A DNA stretch of 64,000 nt from Paenibacillus sp. MSJ-34 (GTDB taxonomy: Bacteria > Bacillota > Bacilli > Paenibacillales > Paenibacillaceae), in NCBI RefSeq assembly GCF_018918005.1, contig NZ_JAHLPR010000011.1:1-64000 (forward strand), in the 5' to 3' direction. How positions within the stretch are numbered: the stretch's first letter is position 1; each line of letters begins with the position of its first letter. Shown in pieces: positions 34,105-42,520 of this stretch. Position numbers and translations under genes: made by a program. A model generated the notes under the pieces. The model was not told the DNA's origin. It did no database searches and saw only the letters and a program-made list of their open reading frames with translations.

Positions 34105-35073
34105 ATGATCCCGGATTATGAGAACTTTATACAGCAACTTTCCGGAACCAAAGAATGGGCCGAATTGGAAAAGCATCGAAAAAAGGCACTGCTCGGACGT
34201 TATCTGATTGCGCCGTTGCTTTGCGGCGGATTATTCCTTTTTGGGGTTTACTTTTTTAATATTGGAGCTGTGGTCGTTTCTGTTCCCTTTTTCATTTTCA
34301 TGTATAGGCTGGCTCATAAAAATTACAGCAAAGAATACAAGAAGCTGATCATGCCGCGATTGGTCACGGACATGATCAAAAGCTTCTCCAATGCTGACGC
34401 CCCGGGCAAAACTTCAGTTCAATGCAGATACAATCAATCGAAGCATGTCAGCGAACATCTCCTCTTCAACATCCCTTTATTCGGGAAGTATAAAGCAGAT
34501 CGCATCTTCCTTGAGGGGGAGGATTTTTTCAGCGGATACCTGGGAAGCACGGATTTTCAATTTTCGGATCTCACCTTCAAACATAACCGCGATATCCCCT
34601 TTGCCAATCAAGATATCAACCTTACCGTATACAATGGTCTCGTGTTCATTGCCGATTTCCACAAAGCATTCGAAGGGACGACAACGCTAACGACACGAAC
34701 AGGAAAAATATATCGGCGTTTAACCAGGATCGGCTCTCAAATGAACAGCGACAGCCATGAATTCGACCGGATATTTAGGATTACCACGACCGACGAGATT
34801 ACAGCCCGATATTTGCTGCCTGCCAACATGCAGGAACGAATGATCAACCTGCGCAAGCTGTTTCCAAGGAAGGGTATGGCGATTTGCCTTCATGAAGGCA
34901 TGCTGGTCATCTCGATTCATAACGTCGACTTTTTCGAATCCGATGGCCTGAAGAAGCTTGATGCCGGCGGAATGAAACGCACCTATGACGAGATCAAAGC
35001 GATCATGGACATCATCGAACTGCTGAACCTGAACCTGCGCATCTGGAACAAGCGGGCCAAGAGACGCGGCTGA
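34105..35073 (+). CDS. DUF3137 domain membrane protein
   Basis: A 322-residue protein with two adjacent membrane helices near the N-terminus (YLIAPLLCGGLFLFGVYFFN and AVVVSVPFFIFMYRLA, about 35-75) and a cytoplasmic DUF3137 domain whose core is KADRIFLEGEDFFSGYLG, followed by FNFADFHKAFEG-like strands and YLLPANMQERMINLRK. DUF3137 proteins are found with LemA across Firmicutes and Proteobacteria; their role is unknown. GGAGG lies ahead of the ATG. It is divergent from the LemA gene. Confidence 0.85.
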   Translation: MIPDYENFIQQLSGTKEWAELEKHRKKALLGRYLIAPLLCGGLFLFGVYFFNIGAVVVSVPFFIFMYRLAHKNYSKEYKKLIMPRLVTDMIKSFSNADAPGKTSVQCRYNQSKHVSEHLLFNIPLFGKYKADRIFLEGEDFFSGYLGSTDFQFSDLTFKHNRDIPFANQDINLTVYNGLVFIADFHKAFEGTTTLTTRTGKIYRRLTRIGSQMNSDSHEFDRIFRITTTDEITARYLLPANMQERMINLRKLFPRKGMAICLHEGMLVISIHNVDFFESDGLKKLDAGGMKRTYDEIKAIMDIIELLNLNLRIWNKRAKRRG

Positions 35074-35078
35074 TCCAT

Positions 35079-35107
35079 GATGCGGTTCTCCGCGCTGGCG
35101 GTAACGG
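35079..35107. repeat. Dispersed 29-bp intergenic motif, copy 3
   Basis: GATGCGGTTCTCCGCGCTGG followed by CGGTAACGG. It matches 817-845 in about 23 of 29 positions. It starts six bases after the DUF3137 stop. Confidence 0.4.
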
Positions 35108-35141
35108 CAAGTTTGCGGCCATCCTTTATCGGATGCCGCAT

Positions 35142-35729
35142 TCATCGCTTGTGCGCTTCCCTCCAAGCTTCGTACAGTCGCTTCTTCTGGCGCAAATGGT
35201 GGCGATAATGCATCTCGATCAGTTGGAACCATTCCAGCGCGTTCAAACCGCCGAAATGCGGATGGAGAACCGTATTCCGAACGATCTCCTTCCCCGGTTC
35301 CAACCGCGCCAGGGACACCGGATCAAACTCCGACGCAATCGCCGGTTCAATCTCAATCATCCGGCGTACCGTTTCCCGCAGCCCGTCGGCGAGTTGTTGC
35401 TTGCTTTCCGGTTGCGGCGGCGTGTACTGCGGGGACGGGGGAACGCGGATTCGAACCGGCGGGAAGCTCCCCGTCTGGAACAATTCCTCTCCCTGCTTCG
35501 TCTTTCCCGCCCGGGAGACCTCAGGGCTGCCGTTCGGTTCAAGGCACAATGCGGCGTTCCGCAAATGCATAAACTGCGCGGAACGAATTAAATGCATGTA
35601 CATCTGGCCAAGCGACCATTCGTCTTCCGCCGGCTTCCAAACCAACTGATCAAGACTTGTGCCGTCTAATTCTCGAATATAACCGCTGACCGTCTCCTCG
35701 AATTTACGCAACGTCTCTTTCGTATCCAT
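35142..35729 (-). CDS. DinB family protein
   Basis: A 195-residue DinB/YfiT-type four-helix protein. It begins KETLRKFEETVSGYIRELDG, followed by WSLGQMYMHLIRSAQFM, and ends with HPHFGGLNALEWFQLIEMHY, where the metal-binding histidines lie. Members include bacillithiol transferases and other thiol-dependent enzymes. I chose ATG 35729; a longer frame reaching 36005 only reads through the neighbouring gene. It lies 67 bases after the WYL regulator at 35797 and is in the same direction, so it may be controlled by it. Confidence 0.87.
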   Translation of the reverse strand: MDTKETLRKFEETVSGYIRELDGTSLDQLVWKPAEDEWSLGQMYMHLIRSAQFMHLRNAALCLEPNGSPEVSRAGKTKQGEELFQTGSFPPVRIRVPPSPQYTPPQPESKQQLADGLRETVRRMIEIEPAIASEFDPVSLARLEPGKEIVRNTVLHPHFGGLNALEWFQLIEMHYRHHLRQKKRLYEAWREAHKR

Positions 35730-35796
35730 TGCCGAATCCAGCTCCTTTTTCTTTAAGATGAATCCAGCATACAAAAACGCTACTGACAGCTGTTTG

Positions 35797-36744
35797 TCAG
35801 TAGCGTTCAAGCATTTTTTCGATTTCCTCGCGCACCCGTTCGCGCAACGATTCCGGCCCCTGCACACGCACCGCCGCCCCCCAGCCAAGCGTCCATTGAA
35901 GGAGATCCTCCACCCGCCGGACGCGGAACGTCGCCAGCCAGCCTTCTTCCCCCGGTTCCAAAGACTCCATATAGAAATTGTCCGATTCCTGAACCCGGTC
36001 CACAATGGCGTGGTCGACCAAGATGCGGACGGTCACCTTCCGATCGTCAACAGGCCGGTGATCCTGAAAGCGAAAACCCGGAATGACCCGGAACGAATCT
36101 TCCAGAACGGCAAGCTCGTTGATGCGAGACAGCCGAAAGTGCCGGATGTCGTGTCTCAGCCGGCAGAACGCCACAAGCACCCACGCTCCTTGGGAAAAAA
36201 CGAGTCCGTACGGATCAACCGTTCGTTCGCTATGACGCGTTCCGTCCGAATCCGGCAAGTTTTTAGAGTAGCGGAAATGAACCTTGCGCTTCCGCAGAAT
36301 CGCACGGCGCAACTGTTCGAACGTCTCTTTTTCCTTCTCTCGCATCTTCGCCCCTTTTTCATTCAGCAACCGGATCGCCGATCGGATCCGTTCGGTCTCC
36401 TCGCGTACGTTCTCCGGTAAAATCGCCTCGATCTTCTCCTGCGAACTTCGGGCCTTCGCGCCGTACTCGGCATCCAGCCTCATTTCGACGAAATCCGTCC
36501 CAATGAGCAGCGCCACCGCTTCCTCAGCCGTGAAGCTGACGGGAGGAAGAAAATAGCCTTCCATTAAGGAGTAACCTCTCCCCGGAGCACCCGCGATTGG
36601 AACACCCGCTTCGCTTAGCGCTTGAACGTCTCGGTAAATCGTGCGGACACTCGTCTCAAACTTGGCAGCCAAATCCTCGGCGCGCAACACGCCTTTACGT
36701 TGCAACTCAATGACGATGGCTAACATCCGATCGGTTTTGTTCAT
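35797..36744 (-). CDS. YafY-type HTH and WYL domain regulator
   Basis: A 315-residue regulator. HTH: VLRAEDLAAKFETSVRTIYR (about 18-37) with wing GRGYSLMEGYF; WYL region: HFRYSKNLPDSDGTRHSERT through WVLVAFCRLRHDIRHFRLSR (about 175-225); then a WCX tail ending EEIEKMLERY. ATG 36744 is set by AGAGG. It begins one base before the end of the YobV-like gene upstream, and the DinB gene follows, so three genes may be one transcript. Target unknown. Confidence 0.87.
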   Translation of the reverse strand: MNKTDRMLAIVIELQRKGVLRAEDLAAKFETSVRTIYRDVQALSEAGVPIAGAPGRGYSLMEGYFLPPVSFTAEEAVALLIGTDFVEMRLDAEYGAKARSSQEKIEAILPENVREETERIRSAIRLLNEKGAKMREKEKETFEQLRRAILRKRKVHFRYSKNLPDSDGTRHSERTVDPYGLVFSQGAWVLVAFCRLRHDIRHFRLSRINELAVLEDSFRVIPGFRFQDHRPVDDRKVTVRILVDHAIVDRVQESDNFYMESLEPGEEGWLATFRVRRVEDLLQWTLGWGAAVRVQGPESLRERVREEIEKMLERY

Positions 36745-36745
36745 A

Positions 36746-37732
36746 TCATCCTCTTCCACTTCTTTGAGGAAATGTTAATTGTGCCAAACGCTCTTCCAAT
36801 AGATTGCGCAGCTCATCCGGAATCCGCTCAAACTCGACCCCTTTTCCCAAAAACAAAAGCCAATCCGCGTAGTACTCGAGCGCCTCGGCATCGGACACAT
36901 CCAATTGAACATGAAAGATCCCGCTCGACTGGAACATCCCGGTAAGGGACAAAATAATCCCAGGCGGATGCATGCGCTTAAAGCGCCGAATCCCGGCCGC
37001 ATCCAGCTTCACAACAAGATTGGACTCCCGGGTACGAACCAGTTTTTTATCCATAATCTCTTGCTCGGTACATTTCATCTTCTGCCCGGAAATGGCGGAA
37101 TCCCTCAACATCTCCACAGGCAAGTATCGAAACTCGTCCGTATCCAAATCATATACCTCGGCAAGCCACTGCGCGTTTGAGTTGAAAATATGCAGCAAAA
37201 AAACGTCCATCAACTGCGGCCAGCCGGGACTTAGCTCATAAGTCAAGCGCAAGTGCCGATCCCGCACGGCAAGCGAAATCAGCTGGTTCAATTCCGGAGG
37301 CGCGGCATCATCAAGCTCCAGAAGATTCGGATTCGCCGGATTCGTATTTTCAAAAAGCAGGATACGATTCAGCTCAATCAGTTCGTCTTGCTGGGTTTGC
37401 GACGCGATGCCAATCAGTTTTTCCGTGATCGAGCGGCGATTATGCAGATAAGGCAGCTGCGAATTTTTGGACGCGATAAAGCTGATAAAAATCGCCTTCA
37501 GCTCATCCGGCGTGAAGCGAACGGCGGGCAAATACCGGTTTTGCAAAACAGAGTAGCCGCCGCCGCGCCCAACTTCCGTCGTCAGCGGAAACCCCATCGC
37601 CTGAATCTCATTAATGTCGCGAATCGCCGTCGCGCGGGAAATCTTGAACTCCCGCTGAATCTCGGCAATCGTAAAATGCGCGCGATTATTGATGTAGCGC
37701 ATGATAAGGTTAATTCGTTCCGTTTTTTTCAT
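36746..37732 (-). CDS. YobV-like HTH and WYL domain regulator (copy 2)
   Basis: A 328-residue paralogue of the regulator at 12770-13732. The opening ERINLIMRYINNRAHFTIAE, the HTH REFKISRATAIRDINEIQAM and the wing GRGGGYSVLQNRYLPAVRFT are nearly the same. The WYL domain is at about 180-225 (WLAEVYDLDTDEFRYLPVEM). The ribosome site is poor. It is divergent from two GyrI-like genes, and a perfect GTATCA-N5-TGATAC palindrome lies 13 bases upstream. GC content is higher than in copy 1, so the two copies are not a very recent duplication. Confidence 0.88.
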   Translation of the reverse strand: MKKTERINLIMRYINNRAHFTIAEIQREFKISRATAIRDINEIQAMGFPLTTEVGRGGGYSVLQNRYLPAVRFTPDELKAIFISFIASKNSQLPYLHNRRSITEKLIGIASQTQQDELIELNRILLFENTNPANPNLLELDDAAPPELNQLISLAVRDRHLRLTYELSPGWPQLMDVFLLHIFNSNAQWLAEVYDLDTDEFRYLPVEMLRDSAISGQKMKCTEQEIMDKKLVRTRESNLVVKLDAAGIRRFKRMHPPGIILSLTGMFQSSGIFHVQLDVSDAEALEYYADWLLFLGKGVEFERIPDELRNLLEERLAQLTFPQRSGRG

Positions 37733-37744
37733 GGTACATAAATC

Positions 37745-37761
37745 GTATCACTTTTTGATAC
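37745..37761. promoter_or_regulatory. YobV-type operator (copy 2)
   Basis: GTATCA, CTTTT, TGATAC is a perfect palindrome between the divergent regulator and GyrI-like genes. It matches 13749-13765. Confidence 0.7.
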
Positions 37762-37813
37762 ATTTGACCAATAGAATCAGTCTTGTAAATAAAACCGCAA
37801 AGGAGCGAACATA

Positions 37814-38293
37814 GTGACTCACTACTCCATCCAAACCGTCCCGGAAAACTTCAAAATGACGGCTTTCGGTGTTACACTTGAAGACTACAACGATTGGGCA
37901 GGCAACGCGGCCAAAACGGCAGCATTAAAAGCGGAAATTACGGAAAACGGCAAGCTAGCCGAACTGCTCGCGCTCGCCGACGGACAATTGTACCAAATCA
38001 ACCACAGCGTCCGCGGCAAGCCTTGGCGGGGCTTCGGCGTGATGGGCGAGTTTGAACTGGAAGGCACGGTCGTTCTCGATTTCCTCGCCGGCGATTATCT
38101 CGTCGTGCCTGGCACAGGCGCTGACAAAGACCGTCTCGCCGATGAAATCACGGGCAAAGTTTTCGGCGGCTTGCTGCAACAAATTACCGACTATAAATAC
38201 GTGGGTCCGGGCAACTCCACCTTCGTCAAGCCGGCTGAAAATGGCGAGTTTTACGGCGAAATGTGGCTTCGTGTCAAAAAAGTCGCAGGATAA
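37814..38293 (+). CDS. YobU-like GyrI/AraC effector-binding domain protein
   Basis: A 159-residue GyrI-like domain protein: start strand ENFKMTAFGVTLEDYNDWAG, central GVMGEFELEG, GDYLVVPGTGADKDRLADEI, and the closing FYGEMWLRVKK. It is more diverged than the gene after it. It starts at GTG with AGGAG eight bases ahead. It is the first gene of a two-gene unit divergent from the YobV-like regulator. The ligand is unknown. Confidence 0.82.
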   Translation: MTHYSIQTVPENFKMTAFGVTLEDYNDWAGNAAKTAALKAEITENGKLAELLALADGQLYQINHSVRGKPWRGFGVMGEFELEGTVVLDFLAGDYLVVPGTGADKDRLADEITGKVFGGLLQQITDYKYVGPGNSTFVKPAENGEFYGEMWLRVKKVAG

Positions 38294-38315
38294 TCTCGGA
38301 TAAAGGAGCGTTTCC

Positions 38316-38792
38316 ATGCCAGATTACACGATCGAACACAAAAAATCATTCACATTGACCGCTTACGGGTTCCCGATACGGTCGAACTTCCAAGACATGT
38401 CGGCATTGCTGAAGGAAAAAGCCGAATTTTGGGGCCGACTCAAGGCGGATGGGCGTTTTGACAAGCTCAAAGCCGCCGCGAAAGACGATCGCGAATGGTC
38501 GGTCAACGAGGTGTATCAAGGCAAACCGTGGAATTATTTCGCGGTCGAAGCGAGGAAATCGGTGGCTGACGCGACGCGCATCATCGAGTTTCCGGAGAGC
38601 GAGTACGTCGTGGTCGCAGGTAACGGGGAGAAAGAAGCTTTGTTTGATCAACTGACTTACCATGCTTTCGGCGAAGTGTTGCCCCGAATCACGGATTATG
38701 CATACATCGGCGGTCCAAATGCAACGTTTCGCCAAGATAACGGCGACGGTACGTTCTACGGCGAATTTTGGGTGCCTGTGGTAAAAAAATAA
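38316..38792 (+). CDS. YobU-like GyrI/AraC effector-binding domain protein
   Basis: A 158-residue paralogue of the proteins at 13841 and 37814, closer to the former: KAEFWGRLKADGRFDKLKAA, ATRIIEFPESEYVVVAGNGE, FGEVLPRITDYAYIGGPNAT, and the end FYGEFWVPVVKK. AAAGGAG precedes the ATG. It follows the first GyrI-like gene by 22 bases and is probably co-transcribed. Possession of two effector-binding proteins by one regulator may reflect two ligands. Confidence 0.85.
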   Translation: MPDYTIEHKKSFTLTAYGFPIRSNFQDMSALLKEKAEFWGRLKADGRFDKLKAAAKDDREWSVNEVYQGKPWNYFAVEARKSVADATRIIEFPESEYVVVAGNGEKEALFDQLTYHAFGEVLPRITDYAYIGGPNATFRQDNGDGTFYGEFWVPVVKK

Positions 38793-38868
38793 GGATTCGG
38801 ATGCACAATGCTGGGATTTCGGGCCATCTTTTCGTGAGATGGCCTTTCTTTGCGGGATGGCCTGCCGG

Positions 38869-39192
38869 CTACAAGAAGGTGTGTATTTTGTCTAAGCATT
38901 CATTGACGACTTCATTTGGGGCTTTGCCGACAATGTCAATGCGTCCAGCTCTCCAATCCAGATTTTTGATCTGATCCGTTAAAATGACCCCGTCAAACAC
39001 CAGCCCTTTGGGGAGCAACACTTCAAACCCCCATCCGCGGACCGTATGCGTGATTGGACAAACCGAGACAAACCCCGTCGTTTCATTAAACTTTTTTGGA
39101 GAAAGCACGATTGCAGCTCTTCTGCCAGCTTGTTCGTGACCTGCTTGGGGATTAAAATTTATCCATACGAGATCTCCTCGATCTGCACTCAT
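38869..39192 (-). CDS. mazF: MazF/PemK family toxin
   Basis: A 107-residue MazF endoribonuclease, cleaving mRNA at short single-stranded sites. RGDLVWINFNPQAGHEQAGR carries the RGD start and the G-x-E-x-x-x-x-R-P-like turn; CPITHTVRGWGFEVLLP and GVILTDQIKNLDWRAGRI follow. Its ATG comes directly after the stop of the antitoxin (TAG ATG). The length is usual and nothing is missing, so it should be active. Confidence 0.94.
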   Translation of the reverse strand: MSADRGDLVWINFNPQAGHEQAGRRAAIVLSPKKFNETTGFVSVCPITHTVRGWGFEVLLPKGLVFDGVILTDQIKNLDWRAGRIDIVGKAPNEVVNECLDKIHTFL

Positions 39193-39432
39193 CTAGAGCA
39201 ATTCCTTCCCCTCTGCGCCGAAATCCATTTCATCGTGTCGATTTTCCGGTTTGCATTGGGCCAACAATTCTTCCAATGTCGGCTTTTTCTTTTTAGGTAT
39301 TACGATGAGCGAATGATCGTCGCCCACAATCAAGTCCACTTCCGAACCTTGGCTGACCGCAATCTTTTCCGCGATCCGGCTGGGAATACGAATGCCGAGA
39401 CTGTTGCCCCATTTTTGTACGGTTGTCGTCAT
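39193..39432 (-). CDS. mazE: MazE family antitoxin (AbrB-type DNA-binding)
   Basis: A 79-residue antitoxin: N-terminal swapped-hairpin AbrB/MazE domain TTTVQKWGNSLGIRIPSRIA (2-21), VDLIVGDDHSLIVIPKK, and an acidic C-terminal tail (HDEMDFGAEGKELL) that binds MazF. ATG 39432 is set by GGAGG; the longer frame upstream has no site. It is followed at once by mazF. Upstream GTATATAC repeats are a likely operator. Confidence 0.93.
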   Translation of the reverse strand: MTTTVQKWGNSLGIRIPSRIAEKIAVSQGSEVDLIVGDDHSLIVIPKKKKPTLEELLAQCKPENRHDEMDFGAEGKELL

Positions 39433-39490
39433 GGAGAGTCCTCCCTCTTTCCGATTCCTTTCAATCATTTTATCACACCCCAACATATAT

Positions 39491-39508
39491 GTATATACCA
39501 GTATATAC
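39491..39508. promoter_or_regulatory. Candidate MazEF operator
   Basis: GTATATAC, CA, GTATATAC: two self-complementary 8-mers, about 60 bases upstream of the mazE start. Confidence 0.5.
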
Positions 39509-39629
39509 AATAGGGTTGGGAATGATACCTTATCCAAACTTCGATGTCATTTATGATCGATTCACCGTATCCATGGATAGGGTAAACTATGACAATAAGG
39601 GACACATCCTAGTTCGGCGAACACCTAGG

Positions 39630-40002
39630 TTAGTGTCCTTTTTCGGTATGATCCGGATAAGAATGGATAAGCTGATAAAGAATCGTCGACCACCAATCCA
39701 ATTGTTCCAGTTCTTTGCATAAATGAGTGAAATTCTTCCGACCGTGATTGTCCTTTATGTCTTTATTCAATAGAGGAAAACGTGAGAGAAGAAGAAGTTT
39801 CCTTAAAATAATAGGGATTGTCATGGGCGGGCAAGTTTTCCGTAAAAAAGAAATCGAAGTCATCACTCCGAACTTTACATTTATTACGCAACATATACGA
39901 CATGAACGTCTTGGCATAATCATTAGCAAAGATCCTCAAGTATTTGAGCGCCTCCATTCTTCCCCAACCTCGGGAAGCCTCCTCCGTTCGCGATGCCCTC
40001 AT
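39630..40002 (-). pseudogene. Possible frameshifted gene of unknown family
   Basis: Two leftward frames join: RMEALKYLRIFANDYAKTFM and RSDDFDFFFTENLPAHDNPY (frame ending at 39763), then LLNKDIKDNHGRKNFTHLCK and ELEQLDWWSTILYQLIHSYP (ending 39630). A frame change near 39770 would give about 120 codons. The composition looks protein-like, but the ribosome site is weak and I do not recognise the family. Confidence 0.3.
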
Positions 40003-40020
40003 CTTCCTATGGGATTCAGC

Positions 40021-40488
<468 letters not shown>

Positions 40489-41139
40489 CTAAAATTGTTC
40501 TATAGAAGAACTACTCACAGCCTCCAAAAAGAACTTCGGAGCTCTAACCACTTTCAGCGATTGAAAATCTTTACTTGGCATAACTGATTGCAAGATCGGA
40601 AGACACTCATTCAAATCATTCGTTCTCGTGCCAATCACCGGATCGCTCAACAATGAAAATCCAAAATCAGCATACAGTTTGATAGCTCGGTAACTCGATG
40701 GCTGCGTATGTAGAAACACCGGATAATCACAAGCCGACAGACTTTGCATGACATAAGAAAGCAATGCTCTACCGATTCCTAATCCTTCATATTGTTTTAA
40801 TACCTTGAACCAATGAATCGTCGTGATTTTCTCATAAGCTCTCCAAGCGAAGCATGTTCCAATTGGTCGGTCTTGCGAATCACATACGAACAGACATTTA
40901 TCAAAAAACAATTCTTTCTTATCCGCATATACATTTTGAAAGTAGGTCGACATGAATCCCCGATACTTTTCAGCCTCTGTCGGATCATCAAACGGAAAGT
41001 CCATCCAAATGCCGAGTTCATCTTCTCGACACTTGCGAATGTGAAGACCTTGCGGGAGACTTCGAACTGCGGCACGATTCAACACGGAACACATCATAAA
41101 CAAGTTTTTATCCGGTATTCCTTCCGACAAAGAACTCAC
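40489..41139 (-). CDS. GNAT family N-acetyltransferase
   Basis: A 216-residue acetyltransferase. The GNAT domain shows IGTCFAWRAYEKITTIHWFK, the acetyl-CoA pyrophosphate loop QYEGLGIGRALLSYVMQ (about 115-131), and SYRAIKLYADFGFSLLSDP. A roughly 40-residue N-terminal extension precedes it. The start is a GTG; a TTG nine bases on is an alternative. It is single, and the acetylated substrate is unknown. Confidence 0.87.
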   Translation of the reverse strand: MSSLSEGIPDKNLFMMCSVLNRAAVRSLPQGLHIRKCREDELGIWMDFPFDDPTEAEKYRGFMSTYFQNVYADKKELFFDKCLFVCDSQDRPIGTCFAWRAYEKITTIHWFKVLKQYEGLGIGRALLSYVMQSLSACDYPVFLHTQPSSYRAIKLYADFGFSLLSDPVIGTRTNDLNECLPILQSVMPSKDFQSLKVVRAPKFFLEAVSSSSIEQF

Positions 41140-41233
41140 CTCATTTCAAACATGAAAGACTGCCATTTTCAAGCACCATTACGAGGAATTAATACCGATG
41201 CTTCGACACTTACTGCGACCCTCCGCTTTACCA

Positions 41234-41713
41234 CTAGCGATGATACGGTTCACCGCGGTTGATCTTCACCGCGCGGTAGATTTGTTCGGCCAGGATGAGC
41301 CGCATCAGTTGATGCGGATAGGTCATGCGGCCGAACGACAGGCGCTGCTGCGCGCGGCGCAGCACGTCATCGGACAGTCCGTTGGACCCGCCGATGACGA
41401 AGACGACATGGCTCGTACCGTAGGTACCGAGCTTGTCCAATTGCGCGGCCAACTCCTCGCTCGACCAGAGTTGGCCGTCGATCGCGAGGGCGATGACATG
41501 CGCATCGCCCTTGATATGCGCGAGCAGCTTGGCGCCCTCGCGCTCCCGCACCTGAGCGAGCTCCGCATCGCTCAGGTTCTCCGGCGCCTTCTCATCAGGC
41601 ACCTCGATGATTTGCAGCTTCAAATACGGGGCAAGCCTTTTCGCGTATTCCGCGATCCCCTGCACCAAATATTTTTCCTTCAATTTGCCTACGCCGATAA
41701 TTTGTACCAACAT
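41234..41713 (-). CDS. rlmH: 23S rRNA pseudouridine-1915 N3-methyltransferase
   Basis: RlmH methylates N3 of pseudouridine 1915 in helix 69 of 23S rRNA, using SAM bound in a SPOUT knot. The 159-residue length is standard. It begins [20 protein letters not shown], has the knot [20 protein letters not shown] (about 99-118), and ends [11 protein letters not shown], the invariant C-terminus that caps the active site. GGGAGAG lies ahead of the ATG. It opens the conserved core block and lies downstream of htrA, as in other Bacillales. Confidence 0.97.
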   Translation of the reverse strand: MLVQIIGVGKLKEKYLVQGIAEYAKRLAPYLKLQIIEVPDEKAPENLSDAELAQVREREGAKLLAHIKGDAHVIALAIDGQLWSSEELAAQLDKLGTYGTSHVVFVIGGSNGLSDDVLRRAQQRLSFGRMTYPHQLMRLILAEQIYRAVKINRGEPYHR

Positions 41714-42220
41714 TATTGTCTCTCCCTGCCACTCCGGATCTGTTGTCGGCCGGAAGGAAACGCAACAACTAAGCTCCATCCGGCAATTCTGTCCAGTGCC
41801 ATCCTATTCCAAAGCTTTTCCGGTCCGGCCCTCATTCATAATAAGGACCAATAATTCCTTATTTACGCCCCATTTTACCTTATTTCCGGCCATTCGTCCC
41901 TCTAAAACGCAAAAGTGGGAACCAACATACCCTAATATGGAATTTACATTCGCTATTAGAGCACATTCGTTCCCAAGATCTGCATCATAAGCCGTTTTCA
42001 CCGTAAATGAAGGACTTTCAAGGTTCAAATAAGGCCTTTTCGTTCCATCACCAAAGACTCGGCAGCTCCGGGTCCGCCGACCCGCATCGGGGCGGCAGTC
42101 GCAACCTACAAACTCCCCCGCCGACGAGTCCGTACCGCACGAATCTCCCCGCGCATGGCGCTACATGGCGAGGTCGATTCGACCCGCATGCCGCAAACAG
42201 AACACATCAACCCTCAGCCC
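41714..42220. other. Non-coding spacer between the CxxH gene and rlmH
   Basis: About 500 bases without a convincing gene. Short AATAAGG/CCTTATT words recur (near 41855, 41878, 42030), which gives the region a low-complexity, repeat-like look. One 74-codon leftward frame (41804-42028) lacks a ribosome site. Confidence 0.45.
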
Positions 42221-42388
42221 CTACACCACCAAAAACTCCGCTTTCTCGCCGCATTCCACACAGGTGGCCGGAGGATCCCAGTCCGAAAATTCCGTTTCCT
42301 TCAAATCCACAATATCCGGCGCATCCTCGAACTCTTCGACAAAGCGGTCGATCGCCCGTTCCACATGATTTTTGCAAACTACGTACAT
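42221..42388 (-). CDS. CxxH/CxxC small protein
   Basis: A 55-residue protein of the CxxH/CxxC family conserved next to rlmH in Bacillales. CKNH (residues 5-8) and CVEC (near 44-47) would bind one zinc ion, with an acidic helix AIDRFVEEFEDAPD between. The start at 42388 is set by GAGGG. It lies between htrA and rlmH. Function is unknown, but the family recognition and synteny are good. Confidence 0.82.
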   Translation of the reverse strand: MYVVCKNHVERAIDRFVEEFEDAPDIVDLKETEFSDWDPPATCVECGEKAEFLVV

Positions 42389-42520
42389 CCAAGTCCCTCT
42401 TTCCCTGTCGTAAACATGTCTCATCCGCTGCTATCATCACTATTATATCTTAGCAATAGCACAATCATCTTTACTTCGGAGGCGAAACGGTCATCAGCCC
42501 GCCGCACGCCCCCCGCTCCG

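Noticed and set aside
35142-36005. Extended 287-codon form of the DinB protein
   Set aside because: The extra 92 residues read through the end of the WYL gene in another frame; the DinB domain starts at 35729.
41804-42028. 74-codon leftward frame between the CxxH gene and rlmH
   Set aside because: TTG start without a ribosome site, in repeat-like spacer DNA.
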